Positions 25,801 through 34,503 are shown, counted from the stretch's first letter. The stretch: 38,863 bases of DNA from an uncultured Pseudomonadota bacterium (GCA_902597385.1 CACJXQ010000016.1:1-38863), one strand, 5' to 3'. Made by a program: numbers and translations. Notes: generated by a model not told the origin, from the letters alone.

Positions 25801-28119
25801 ATGTCATCAATTTTTTTAAAAATTCAGCCTGTCGTGATCCTACGGTTAGTGCTAGCCTTTTCCTTGATATTGTACCCTTTCATTAGCACGTCCACTGAAT
25901 CATCTAGTGTAGAGGCAACCAAACAATTTAAAAAGGCATTAAGATATCAGAGGTTGGGGCGAACGAAAGAAGCTCGAAACTTGATAGAAGACTTCCCTAA
26001 TCATCCCCTCTACGGATATTTGGTCTATCAGGATCTAAAACGACGATTAAACAAAAACAATATCTCTGAAATTGACTTATTCTTGGCCAAAGAAAAAGGT
26101 TCTAGAATTGAAGAATTATTAAGAAAGCGATGGCTCAACCGGCTACACAGAAATAGGCAATGGAGTAGTTTTTTAGATTATTATCAAAAAGGTAGATTCT
26201 CAGAATCTGCGATCACCTGCAAGTTTTACGAGGCTAAGATACGACTTGGGCAAGGCGCCTCGATAATAGAAGAAGTTAAGTCCACCTGGAACCAAGGCAC
26301 ATCCCTACCAAAGGAATGCGACCCTGCTTTTAAATTTCTATATAGTACCGGTAGTTTGACTGATTCGATCGTGTGGGAGCGGATTAAAAAGTCATACCAC
26401 AAAAACAACGCTTCCCTCGCAAAATATCTCACTCGTTATCTTAAAGATAAAAAGCTTGTACAGTTACGGAGAAATTTGGACTATGCACGACGCTCACCAC
26501 GACGATTTTTCCAAAAAAATAAACTACCCGACACTCCCGAAGCAAGAGACGTGCTCGTTTATGGAATTAAAAGACTTTCCAGATCAAGTTTGCAAAAAAC
26601 CCTACAACTCTGGACTGCAATATCGACAAAATACGATTTCTCTAGACAACAAAGATCAGAAGTTTTGATAAGTTTAGGCACTGCTGCCACCCGAGTTCAG
26701 GACGAGAGAGCCCTTTATTTTTTTGACGCAATAGAAGAGGAGTTCATCACTCAATCTGCAGAAAGAAATCGTCTTGCCATGGGTATTTATTTTAAAGATT
26801 GGTCCAAAATAATAAAGTGGACAAGTAGACCCACCAGGAATGATATTTCAAGATCTCGCCTCGATTTCTGGCGCGCCTATGCATTAGGCAAGGTGGGAAG
26901 AGAAATTGAATCGAACAAATTGCTAAACACTGTCGCGAAACGTCGCGACTACCATGGGTTCTTAGCGGCTGACATACTGGGAACAGAATATCAGTTCAAT
27001 CATAGAGTGGTTCAGTTTACAAAAAAGCAAATGAGCACCGCCTTAGTAGCAACAAACTTTGGACGCGCAAACGAATTGTTCAAAATCGGAAAAACCCTCG
27101 AAGCAAAACGAGAGTTTTTTCACGAACTAGACCGAAGTACCGATCATCAGTTAGAGTTCGCTGCAAAACTTGCGGACACTTGGAACTGGCCTAAAGGTTC
27201 AATATTCGCTCTTGGAAGAGCATCATCTTATGATAATCTAGAACTGAGATTCCCGTTGAGATATCTCAAAGAAATAAATGAACAACTTGTTCCAAGAGAT
27301 AAATATGTAGTGAGGAAGGGTGATTCATTATGGAAAATATCTAAAAGATTTGGAGTAACAATTACCAAGCTCCGTCAATGGAACAAACTAAGAAAGAGCG
27401 CTGTAATACAGCCGGGGCAACAACTGATTGTTAATGAAGGATCCACTCTTAAAAACAATAAAAAACAACTACTGTATACAGTAAAAAATGGCGATTCACT
27501 CTGGAAAATATCAAAGAACCATGGTGTCTCCATTAAAGAGCTCCGCTTCTGGAACCATCTAAACTCTAGTGATGTCCTTAAAGTCGGAGCTGAGCTGAAA
27601 ATAGGACGGAGTTATAAGAAATTTAAAGGCTTATCTCTAAATCGCACGCTGGCAATTATAAGGGCAGAAAGCGCTTTCGATCCTTTTGCTCGCTCCCCAG
27701 CTAACGCTAGGGGTTTGATGCAAATAATTCCATCAACCGCACGGCTCACCGCCAGACAGAATGGAATCCGGTTGGGAAGAATTAAAAATCTTTACAAACC
27801 GCGGCTAAATATAATGATTGGAACTGCCTACCTAAGTGGGTTATTGGCAAAATTCGATAACAATTTTGCTATGGCCGCCGCAGCCTACAATGCGGGGCCT
27901 CACCGAGCAAGGAGATGGCAAAAGAAGCGATGCGGAGATCCTAGAATGTGGATCGACTCTATTCCAATAACGGAGACTAGGAGGTATGTTAGGAGAGCAA
28001 TCTTTTACTCAAGAATTTATGAGTGGCGACTTGGCCTGCCGGTAAAAAGGATTAGCGAAGAGATTGGGCGGATTCCTCATCATAGTAATAAATTTAGGAA
28101 AAAGGGATGTTGGTTATGA
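25801..28119 (+). CDS. Slt70-type lytic transglycosylase with two inserted LysM domains
   Basis: 772-residue cell-wall lytic enzyme. After a signal-like segment (about 10-31) comes a long alpha-helical region (about 35-490) like the Slt70 U and L domains. Next are LysM 1 (about 501-545, YVVRKGDSLWKISKRFGV), LysM 2 (about 557-602) and then the goose-type catalytic domain (about 612-745). Landmarks there are RAESAFDP (catalytic Glu623), GLMQI (638-642) and AYNAGP (695-700). Slt70 of E. coli has no LysM, and its catalytic domain follows the L domain directly. The LysM pair is therefore an insertion that should bind peptidoglycan glycans. It cleaves GlcNAc-MurNAc with anhydro product, by family knowledge. 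Confidence 0.9.
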   Translation: MSSIFLKIQPVVILRLVLAFSLILYPFISTSTESSSVEATKQFKKALRYQRLGRTKEARNLIEDFPNHPLYGYLVYQDLKRRLNKNNISEIDLFLAKEKGSRIEELLRKRWLNRLHRNRQWSSFLDYYQKGRFSESAITCKFYEAKIRLGQGASIIEEVKSTWNQGTSLPKECDPAFKFLYSTGSLTDSIVWERIKKSYHKNNASLAKYLTRYLKDKKLVQLRRNLDYARRSPRRFFQKNKLPDTPEARDVLVYGIKRLSRSSLQKTLQLWTAISTKYDFSRQQRSEVLISLGTAATRVQDERALYFFDAIEEEFITQSAERNRLAMGIYFKDWSKIIKWTSRPTRNDISRSRLDFWRAYALGKVGREIESNKLLNTVAKRRDYHGFLAADILGTEYQFNHRVVQFTKKQMSTALVATNFGRANELFKIGKTLEAKREFFHELDRSTDHQLEFAAKLADTWNWPKGSIFALGRASSYDNLELRFPLRYLKEINEQLVPRDKYVVRKGDSLWKISKRFGVTITKLRQWNKLRKSAVIQPGQQLIVNEGSTLKNNKKQLLYTVKNGDSLWKISKNHGVSIKELRFWNHLNSSDVLKVGAELKIGRSYKKFKGLSLNRTLAIIRAESAFDPFARSPANARGLMQIIPSTARLTARQNGIRLGRIKNLYKPRLNIMIGTAYLSGLLAKFDNNFAMAAAAYNAGPHRARRWQKKRCGDPRMWIDSIPITETRRYVRRAIFYSRIYEWRLGLPVKRISEEIGRIPHHSNKFRKKGCWL

Positions 28120-29078
28120 AGAAATTGATAATAGGCCTTCAAGGAGGAAGCGGTTTCCTGGGTGGTTTTTTAGCGAACCTACTAGTAAAAAACGGACACT
28201 ACGTACGAATATCTACAAGGGAAGAAAATAACTCCCGCAAGCTTTGGGTGCTTCCGAACACCAAGATAGCGAAAGTTGACATGAATCGACAGGAGCAGAT
28301 AGACCGATTTTTCGAAGGCTGTGATTGCGTTGTAAATCTAGTTGGAATCTTGAATGAAAAAAAGGATAACGGAAAGGGTTTCACCTATGTTCATGTTGAA
28401 CTAACAAGCAGACTAATAAAAACCTGCAAGACTAATGGTATTCCTCATTTGCTACAGGTAAGCTCCCTTGGAGCCGATCCTAGCTCTGAGTCTTTCTATC
28501 AATCTTCGAAAGGACATGCGGAAAAATTGTTAAAATCGGAGCAAAGCCCAAAATTTCGTACGTCCATAGTCCAACCATCGGTCATCTTTGGCCCAAACGA
28601 TAAATTCACTAATCGATTTGCTAAACTTCTTAGCATTACCAGAGGAGTACTTCCATTAGCCTGCCCAAAAAGTAGGCTACAACCTGTCTATGTAGGTGAT
28701 GTTGCTCAAGCAATAATCAACATTATTGAAAATGATTCACTTGCAGGCCAAGTTTATGAACTTGGTGGACCCGAAATTTATTCGCTAAAACAAATAGTTG
28801 AATATATAGGTGAAGTTTCTGGAATTAATACCCGAATAATACCACTCAATAGTCTTTTGTCGGCGTTACAGGCACAAACTTTAGAATTCTTTCCAGGCAA
28901 ACCTTTCTCAAAGGACAACCTAAGAGCTTTAAAGAAAGACTCGGTCTGCAAAAGGGTTGACTCACTTGATACTCTGAAAATTCGACCTTCAAGGATGAGC
29001 GAAATCCTTCCTTCTTACCTTGGTGAAAAAAACATAAAAGGCCGCTACTCTGAATATAGAAATTTAGCGGGAAGATAA
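28116..29078 (+). CDS. Atypical short-chain dehydrogenase, complex I NDUFA9-like
   Basis: 320 residues from the ATG at 28116, chosen because it overlaps the transglycosylase stop as ATGA; an upstream ATG (28107) would add three residues. The Rossmann motif GGSGFLG is at 10-16, matching the NDUFA9-type start. CDCVVNLVGILNE and the YxxxK pair in SFYQSSKGHAEKLL are present, and RLQPVYVGDVAQAI is typical of NAD(P)-binding NmrA/NDUFA9-like proteins. The substrate is unknown; in mitochondria the relative is a structural complex I subunit. Translational coupling to the transglycosylase is likely; cca follows after 16 bases. Confidence 0.88.
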   Translation: MKKLIIGLQGGSGFLGGFLANLLVKNGHYVRISTREENNSRKLWVLPNTKIAKVDMNRQEQIDRFFEGCDCVVNLVGILNEKKDNGKGFTYVHVELTSRLIKTCKTNGIPHLLQVSSLGADPSSESFYQSSKGHAEKLLKSEQSPKFRTSIVQPSVIFGPNDKFTNRFAKLLSITRGVLPLACPKSRLQPVYVGDVAQAIINIIENDSLAGQVYELGGPEIYSLKQIVEYIGEVSGINTRIIPLNSLLSALQAQTLEFFPGKPFSKDNLRALKKDSVCKRVDSLDTLKIRPSRMSEILPSYLGEKNIKGRYSEYRNLAGR

Positions 29079-29094
29079 TTAGAGCTATGGACTG

Positions 29095-30288
29095 ATGGTG
29101 AAAGTATTCCAAGTTGGAGGTTCAGTAAGGGATGAAATCCTAGGTAGCACGCCAAAAGATAGGGACTATGTCGTTGTAAATGGCTCCGAAAAGGAATTAA
29201 TCAAAGCTGGGTACAAGCGGGTGGGTAAAACTTTTCCCGTCTTTCTCCATCCCACCACTAAGGAAGAATACGCTCTAGCTAGAACTGAAAAAAAAGAAGG
29301 CCTCGGCCACAAAGGTTTTTCAACCGATACCTCGAAGGAAATTACATTAGAAGAAGATTTAGCTCGTCGGGACTTTACCATTAATGCAATCGCAAAAGAT
29401 TCCACTGGGAAAATATTTGACCCTTTTGGAGGACTACAAGACATAGAAAGAAAAACTCTTCGACACATAACTGATGCCTTCAGAGAAGATCCTTTGAGGG
29501 TTTTACGCGGAGCGCGCTTCTCCGCTACTCTAGGCTTTAAAATTACCGAAGAAACACAAAGTTTGATGCTAGATATGGTAAAATCCGGAGAGTTAAAGAG
29601 CCTATCTGCAGAAAGAATAGAGAGGGAGCTACGTCTAGCAATCGCGGGTGATTATCCAAATTATTTTTTTGAAACGCTGAAAAAATGCGAAGCGATTCCT
29701 CAATTATTACCGGAGCTTGATCTTCCCCAACTATACAACGCTGATGATCCGATTTTTCAATCCTTAAAACATTTTGAAGGACAAGACAGGATGGCAGAGG
29801 AGCGTTTCATAGTATTTTTAACCCGAGCTGGAAACTACGGACTACAAAAAAATGGAGAGAAAAACCAAATTGAAAACCTAATTAAAAGATTGAAGCTAAA
29901 CAGACGCACTGCCGAAACTTACGCAATGTACAGAGATTTTAATAAAAAGATAATGAATTACGCGTCACTAGGGGAGCAAGATGTCCTTCATCTATTTGAA
30001 GAGATGGATACTTTTCGACGACCTGAGAAATTGACTAGACTGCTAAAGATTTTGGGCCATATTATTGAACCTGCTAAATCTTCTAATCACATAAAGAGGC
30101 TCACCAGTTTTTTCATGGAAGCACTTTCTGAAACCTCCAAGCTATCAGCCAGGTCATTTTTTACTAATGAGGAGATAGCAAAAACGGATTACTCTATTAT
30201 AAGCCAAACATTAAGAATCGAACGAGAGAAAAAAATACGAGAGACCATAATCGAATATAGAACAGGGCTAAAATCAGTCGACGAATAA
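29095..30288 (+). CDS. cca: CCA-adding enzyme (tRNA nucleotidyltransferase)
   Basis: Adds or repairs the 3' CCA of tRNAs; 397 residues. The nucleotidyltransferase head has GGSVRD (8-13) and the catalytic aspartates Asp22 and Asp24 in KDRDYVV. RRDFTINAIA is at 91-100, followed by the head-neck motif DPLRVLRGARFSA. No HD-domain motif (H..HD..D) is visible in the C-terminal half, unlike E. coli Cca (412 residues), so it looks like the shorter form without phosphohydrolase activity. The 3' end overlaps convergent uppP by 15 bases. Confidence 0.94.
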   Translation: MVKVFQVGGSVRDEILGSTPKDRDYVVVNGSEKELIKAGYKRVGKTFPVFLHPTTKEEYALARTEKKEGLGHKGFSTDTSKEITLEEDLARRDFTINAIAKDSTGKIFDPFGGLQDIERKTLRHITDAFREDPLRVLRGARFSATLGFKITEETQSLMLDMVKSGELKSLSAERIERELRLAIAGDYPNYFFETLKKCEAIPQLLPELDLPQLYNADDPIFQSLKHFEGQDRMAEERFIVFLTRAGNYGLQKNGEKNQIENLIKRLKLNRRTAETYAMYRDFNKKIMNYASLGEQDVLHLFEEMDTFRRPEKLTRLLKILGHIIEPAKSSNHIKRLTSFFMEALSETSKLSARSFFTNEEIAKTDYSIISQTLRIEREKKIRETIIEYRTGLKSVDE

Positions 30289-31128
30289 CAGAAGAAGAAC
30301 CCCACCCAAAACAATTCGGTAGATTACAAATGGGGTCATACCCACTTTCTCCACAAGCTTAAAAAGAAAAAGCAGTGAAATATAAGCGGATAAACAGGAC
30401 ATTCCCAACACTAAAATCAAATCAAGAACCATCCTTCGGTCAGCAATTTGGAGAAAATAACTGAACTCGAGACCCGCAGAAAGACCTATAACAGGCACTG
30501 CTAAAATGGCCGATATTGAAACTGCGGATTTACGGGAGAACCCAAGTGCTAAAGCCGCTGTAATCGTAATTCCTGACCGAGATACACCTGGAATCAGAGC
30601 TAAACTTTGCGCAATTCCGATAATAATCAGACAACCTAAAGAAAGGTCATCCGAAGTTTTTTCTCCCCTAAACCTGTCAGCAAAGCCTAAAAGTAGTCCA
30701 AACAATATTGTGGAATAGGCGACTACCTCGATAGTTCTCAAATCCGATGCAACAAAGTCTCTAAATAAAAACCCCAATGCTGCCACAGGCAAAGTAGCAA
30801 CTGTCAAGCTCAAAATATAGACGGAAAAATAGGAAGCCTTTTGGCTCTTGAGCATTGAAGTAAGAATCCTCACAAAAGAACCACAATCTGCAATTAGTTT
30901 TACAGGCTTTAACTTTAAGTCTGAGTTGTTTTCGTCCCCGGAATTGCGAGCAAAAAAAAGTAAAACAGCCACTAAACTTCCTAAATGAGCAGCCACATCA
31001 ATACCGACACCTTGATCCGTCCACTCCAGTAGTTGCGGCAACAGCACCAGATGACCGGAACTTGATACTGGTAAAAACTCTGTAAGGCCCTGTATTAGAG
31101 CGATCGCGACAATATTAATGATTTCCAC
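30274..31128 (-). CDS. uppP: Undecaprenyl-diphosphatase UppP (BacA)
   Basis: Membrane phosphatase regenerating undecaprenyl phosphate for peptidoglycan and LPS synthesis; 284 residues with about eight membrane segments. Motif one is QGLTEFLPVSSSGH (13-26, with Glu17 and His26). Motif two is PGVSRSG (180-186, with Arg184). The start is a GTG at 31126-31128 that gives the expected N-terminus. The gene precedes no partner on its strand except the methyltransferase gene 23 bases upstream, with which it may be co-transcribed. It is unrelated to the PAP2-type enzymes that share the reaction. Confidence 0.95.
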   Translation of the reverse strand: MEIINIVAIALIQGLTEFLPVSSSGHLVLLPQLLEWTDQGVGIDVAAHLGSLVAVLLFFARNSGDENNSDLKLKPVKLIADCGSFVRILTSMLKSQKASYFSVYILSLTVATLPVAALGFLFRDFVASDLRTIEVVAYSTILFGLLLGFADRFRGEKTSDDLSLGCLIIIGIAQSLALIPGVSRSGITITAALALGFSRKSAVSISAILAVPVIGLSAGLEFSYFLQIADRRMVLDLILVLGMSCLSAYISLLFLFKLVEKVGMTPFVIYRIVLGGVLLLLFVD

Positions 31129-31151
31129 AAAACTAACTCGAATATAATCTT

Positions 31152-32303
31152 TCAGAGACGACCGCGCTCGTCATTCACAAAGCCACGGAGGTTACCACTA
31201 AAATTCTTGCCTAGAGCCATGACTTTTATATATTGCCCCATTTCAGTCGGAAGTAGCAATCTTTTTGCTTCTTGCGCTAACAGATAGTTTGCAACAGTAT
31301 CGTCTGAATTAGACCTGGCGAAAATCTCTTCAATCTTATTATTGACTAAAAACCTCTCTTGGGTGGTAAAACCCAATATATCAAACCCTATTCTGGCAGC
31401 AATATCAGCAACCGTCGAAAAATTTACGGAAGTAGTAATATCCTGTAACCCCAGCAACCGAAAAGGATCATTGAGCATCGTATGCTTGAAGTAGCATCTC
31501 AAGGTTCCATCTAGCCTATCATCTCTAAAAAATTCCGAGCTAGGATATCCATAATCAATTATAAAAAAAACCAACTCTTCAACCGAAGAGAAAATCGAAT
31601 TAAGCCAAGGTTCAAGACCGTTAATCATCTCTGTTCGATACCCGTCTTCATAACCATTAAGAACACGCTTAATTTGCTCCGGCACATCGATACTTTTCTC
31701 TTTCCACACTAACTCTTGGTCGGAAAGCGAGACTCCCAACTCATGCACTGTGCCCTTGTCTACCAGATACCGAGTAGCCGGCATCGCATCTATCACTTCG
31801 TTAGCAATTAGGACTCCTTTTGAAAGATTTCTTGGTAAAGATTTATGCCAAAAGAAGCCCCCATAGAGATCTTCCGTCGCCGCCTTCTGATCAATCCATA
31901 ATGATTCATTAGGTTCAATTATGTGATAAGAATAATCGTGGAAATCGTGAAATTCAGTTAGGGCGCTACAAACACTTTTTGCCAAACCCCCAACTCCTGC
32001 GCCGAACTCAAGAATGTTACAGTCCAATGAATCAAGGACGGGACCCAACTCATTAGCAACACACTCACCGAATAATCGACCGGAAGATGGTGCAGTTACA
32101 TAATCACCTTCCTTCCCAAAAATTTTATCTCCAGCATCGTAATACCCAAGATTTTCGGTATATAGCACAATTTCCATAAATTCGTCGAAGCCTATAACGC
32201 CGTTTTTTGAGTTCTCAATTGATGCCACAACCAACTTTTTCACCGCGTTGGACCTATTACGTTGAGATTCTGAAAGCACAGACAAGTTGTCAAGTGTAGC
32301 CAT
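31152..32303 (-). CDS. MidA/NDUFAF7-like SAM-dependent methyltransferase
   Basis: 383 residues from the ATG at 32301-32303; an earlier in-frame start (32432) would run into folM and adds a 43-residue stretch not like the family. SAM motif I is NILEFGAGVGGLAKSV. GVLIANEVIDAMPATRY and VFFIIDYGYPSSEFF are hallmark blocks of the COG1565/DUF185 family. The human relative NDUFAF7 methylates a complex I arginine; the bacterial target is not established. No clear Shine-Dalgarno precedes the ATG. It is divergent from folM with a 45-base gap, and uppP follows on the same strand. Confidence 0.9.
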   Translation of the reverse strand: MATLDNLSVLSESQRNRSNAVKKLVVASIENSKNGVIGFDEFMEIVLYTENLGYYDAGDKIFGKEGDYVTAPSSGRLFGECVANELGPVLDSLDCNILEFGAGVGGLAKSVCSALTEFHDFHDYSYHIIEPNESLWIDQKAATEDLYGGFFWHKSLPRNLSKGVLIANEVIDAMPATRYLVDKGTVHELGVSLSDQELVWKEKSIDVPEQIKRVLNGYEDGYRTEMINGLEPWLNSIFSSVEELVFFIIDYGYPSSEFFRDDRLDGTLRCYFKHTMLNDPFRLLGLQDITTSVNFSTVADIAARIGFDILGFTTQERFLVNNKIEEIFARSNSDDTVANYLLAQEAKRLLLPTEMGQYIKVMALGKNFSGNLRGFVNDERGRL

Positions 32304-32348
32304 AGTTGGGAAAATATAAATTAAATTGGTAAGCGGAAATTGTAACAG

Positions 32349-33107
32349 ATGGTAAAAAGAGATACTTCCAAAAGCATTAATCAAAACCGTGTGGCTCTTG
32401 TGACTGGAGGCGCAACTAGGCTTGGGCGACAAATTTCTTTGACATTACACGAGGCTGGCTTCGACTTATGCGTACATTGCAATAATTCCGTACTAAGCGC
32501 TAACACACTTGTTGAAGAACTAAACTCCTCGCGACCTGAATCGGCCTTCTCTATCGTACAAGATTTAACAGTGACTAATTTCGCAGAAAACATAACCTCC
32601 ATGATTACCGTCAAGAAAGGAAGGCTTGATTTATTGGTTAACAACGCTTCAATATTTAGTAAAAATTCTATGGCAACCCACGGACAAACTCTCTGGGATC
32701 TGACTATGTCTACTAATGCCAAAGCCCCTTACTATTTATCCTTAAGTTCGGCAAACTTGCTAAGGAAAAACAGCGGCTCCATCGTAAATATCTCTGATAT
32801 TCATGGTGAAAGGCCCAGATTAGGATATTCAAGTTACTGCATTTCTAAAGCCACTCTAGATGCGGTCACTAAATCTTTAGCGATTGAGTTGGCCCCTGAA
32901 ATTCGAGTGAACTCAGTCGCTCCAGGGGCAATAATTTGGGCAGATAGTGAAGAGACTGAAGAAAGAACTGAAGCACTATCTTTCACTCCCTTGAAACGCA
33001 CGGGAGAACCCTTGGACATCGGAAAAGCGGTGTTATATCTGGCAGAATCAGCCTATGTAACCGGACAAATTCTTAGAGTAGATGGAGGACGGGCCTTAAA
33101 TGTGTGA
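32349..33107 (+). CDS. folM: Pteridine reductase / dihydromonapterin reductase (FolM-like SDR)
   Basis: NADPH-dependent short-chain dehydrogenase, 252 residues. The cofactor motif is TGGATRLGRQI, the TGxxxRxG form with arginine that marks pteridine reductases rather than FabG. NNAS (about 95-98) and the catalytic YxxxK in SSYCISKATL are present, as is the C-terminal GGRALNV. The expected reaction is reduction of dihydropterins (monapterin or biopterin type). Its neighbours on the opposite strand include folB and a FolK-like gene, supporting a pterin role. folM is also flanked by fol and cca genes in other gammaproteobacteria. Confidence 0.87.
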   Translation: MVKRDTSKSINQNRVALVTGGATRLGRQISLTLHEAGFDLCVHCNNSVLSANTLVEELNSSRPESAFSIVQDLTVTNFAENITSMITVKKGRLDLLVNNASIFSKNSMATHGQTLWDLTMSTNAKAPYYLSLSSANLLRKNSGSIVNISDIHGERPRLGYSSYCISKATLDAVTKSLAIELAPEIRVNSVAPGAIIWADSEETEERTEALSFTPLKRTGEPLDIGKAVLYLAESAYVTGQILRVDGGRALNV

Positions 33108-33120
33108 TACAGCGCGATAC

Positions 33121-33576
33121 TCAGTGTGGAACTTCTAAAGATGGAAGGGAAGAATTAATATACCAGCGATCTCGCACTCCGTCATACCACCACTCCTGCA
33201 CAAAAAACTTTTTAGATAGCAGGCCAGTATCGATTTCGTAGAACTCTACTTCTGCCACCACCCTGGCGCTCATGCCGCCTTGCTCTAAAAGTTTACTTAA
33301 ATTTCGATAGGAGATAATCCTATGACGGCTTATAGACTGTAGGGAAAAATTTATCTTTTGTCCGTCTTTTGTTCGTTGATGTTGCTGGATCTCCTCAAAA
33401 TACCCCCATTTCAAAGACTGAGCATAAGATTTCACTGCATCCTCTAAAAGATTTACTCTTGCGGGGGAGCTAATGCGGCTGTCAATATTTGTTGAGGTTA
33501 ATCCGCAGCTCTTTAAGGTGATTCCAACAATACTAATCAGGAAATAAAAAGCCAGTTTTCCTACAGCATTTTTCAT
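33121..33576 (-). CDS. Uncharacterised secreted or lipoprotein-like protein
   Basis: 151 residues from the ATG at 33574-33576, selected because it overlaps the stop of the FolK-like gene as ATGA. The N-terminus has a hydrophobic signal (about 7-22) followed by KSCG, which could be a lipobox with an unusual Lys at -2 (Cys24). The mature part has alternating Trp/Tyr-rich strands, for example SLKWGYFEEIQQHQ and QEWWYDGVRDRWYINSSLP, suggesting a small alpha+beta fold of NTF2-like size. I do not recognise the family. Its strict coupling to folK-like and folB genes is the main clue to its regulation, not its function. Confidence 0.7.
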   Translation of the reverse strand: MKNAVGKLAFYFLISIVGITLKSCGLTSTNIDSRISSPARVNLLEDAVKSYAQSLKWGYFEEIQQHQRTKDGQKINFSLQSISRHRIISYRNLSKLLEQGGMSARVVAEVEFYEIDTGLLSKKFFVQEWWYDGVRDRWYINSSLPSLEVPH

Positions 33577-34073
33577 AAAATAGAATCCCATTTGATTTTT
33601 AGCGAGCTAAACCGTTCTCGGTCGAGGCTTTTAAGAGAGCGTTCTAGAAGGGGGTCCACAGATAGCAGCTCCTGGAACGAAAATAGTTCCGCCAAGGCGC
33701 TAACCAACGGCAAATTATCGGGCAAGCCTTTATCGAGGAGGCAAAATCTCTCGGAACTCGTATCCTCACGTAAAAGCAGGTCCAAGTCCATACTAACGCA
33801 CCCCAATTCCTTGCTTTGCTTATGCCTACCACATGAACTCTCTATTCCTTTCATGAGAGTTTTGATTTCTGTAATGGGTAATCGAGTCTTGAATTTAACT
33901 ACAACATTCCAGTAAAAAGCTCCTTTCCCCGAAAAGTCTGCACTTTTAGTTAATTGAGAAATCTCTAGTTGCCCCAGAAGTAGTCTCATTTTTCTTAAGC
34001 TCTTTTTTATATTCTTCGCGCGTCTAAAATTGCTTGCTACCCCAACCACAATCACTCTGTTCGTAGCGCTCAA
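33573..34073 (-). CDS. FolK-like protein (divergent HPPK, catalytic residues not conserved)
   Basis: 166 residues with a TTG start at 34071-34073 that overlaps the folB stop (TTGA). The fold signature of HPPK (6-hydroxymethyl-dihydropterin pyrophosphokinase) is recognisable. ASNFRR stands for the GSN motif, YWNVVV for YxNxV, and GRHKQSKELGCVSMDLDLL for the arginine-loop plus the two metal aspartates (Asp96, Asp98). However the loop arginine equivalent to E. coli Arg92 is Val93, the Trp is Leu, and the downstream His and Arg (His115, Arg121 in E. coli) appear replaced. The alignment is by eye. It may be a paralogue with altered function, with a canonical folK elsewhere. Confidence 0.72.
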   Translation of the reverse strand: MSATNRVIVVGVASNFRRAKNIKKSLRKMRLLLGQLEISQLTKSADFSGKGAFYWNVVVKFKTRLPITEIKTLMKGIESSCGRHKQSKELGCVSMDLDLLLREDTSSERFCLLDKGLPDNLPLVSALAELFSFQELLSVDPLLERSLKSLDRERFSSLKIKWDSIL

Positions 34074-34426
34074 GTCTTAGCTCCCCTCTCAATGATTATC
34101 CCCACATCTTTGACTCCCGATAAAACACCTAACTTATTAATTTTCAGCCATAGCCAGGGGAGTTCAAATTCTTCCATTAAAGTCCGACAAAGATTCTCAC
34201 CTAATGCCTCTAGCAAATTAAATTCACTACCGCTGACGAATTCCATGATACGATCGCTTATTGCTTTGTAATCTACTGTATCCTTCAAATCATCTGTACT
34301 AGAGGCAACTCCAATATCAAGTGCAAAATCCAAGTCTATCACCAAAGTCTGCAAAACCAGGCGTTCCCATTCCCAAACTCCGATTTTGGCGTCTACACGT
34401 AAGTCTCTGAGATAAATTATGTCCAT
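34070..34426 (-). CDS. folB: Dihydroneopterin aldolase
   Basis: Converts 7,8-dihydroneopterin to 6-hydroxymethyl-dihydropterin and glycolaldehyde (epimerase activity is common). 118 residues from the ATG at 34424-34426; an in-frame TTG at 34441 would add five residues not seen in the family. MDIIYLRDLRVDAKIGVWEWER carries catalytic Glu21; LLEALGENL near 71-79 and KINKLG with Lys98 complete the site, and GIIIERG ends it. The stop overlaps the FolK-like start. The three genes folB, folK-like and the lipoprotein-like gene form a coupled minus-strand unit. Confidence 0.93.
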   Translation of the reverse strand: MDIIYLRDLRVDAKIGVWEWERLVLQTLVIDLDFALDIGVASSTDDLKDTVDYKAISDRIMEFVSGSEFNLLEALGENLCRTLMEEFELPWLWLKINKLGVLSGVKDVGIIIERGAKT

Positions 34427-34503
34427 TTTACAAAAGCTCAACTATTTGAATCGATCCTGGCGTGATTCTAGCAAATTGAGCGCAATCTGTGTGGAGTTAT
34501 GGA

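Noticed and set aside
31152-32432. Longer 426-residue start for the MidA-like gene
   Set aside because: It overlaps the start of folM and adds 43 non-family residues; the ATG at 32303 fits the family.
34427-34441. Five-residue longer folB from a TTG
   Set aside because: The ATG at 34426 gives the conserved MDI start of the family.
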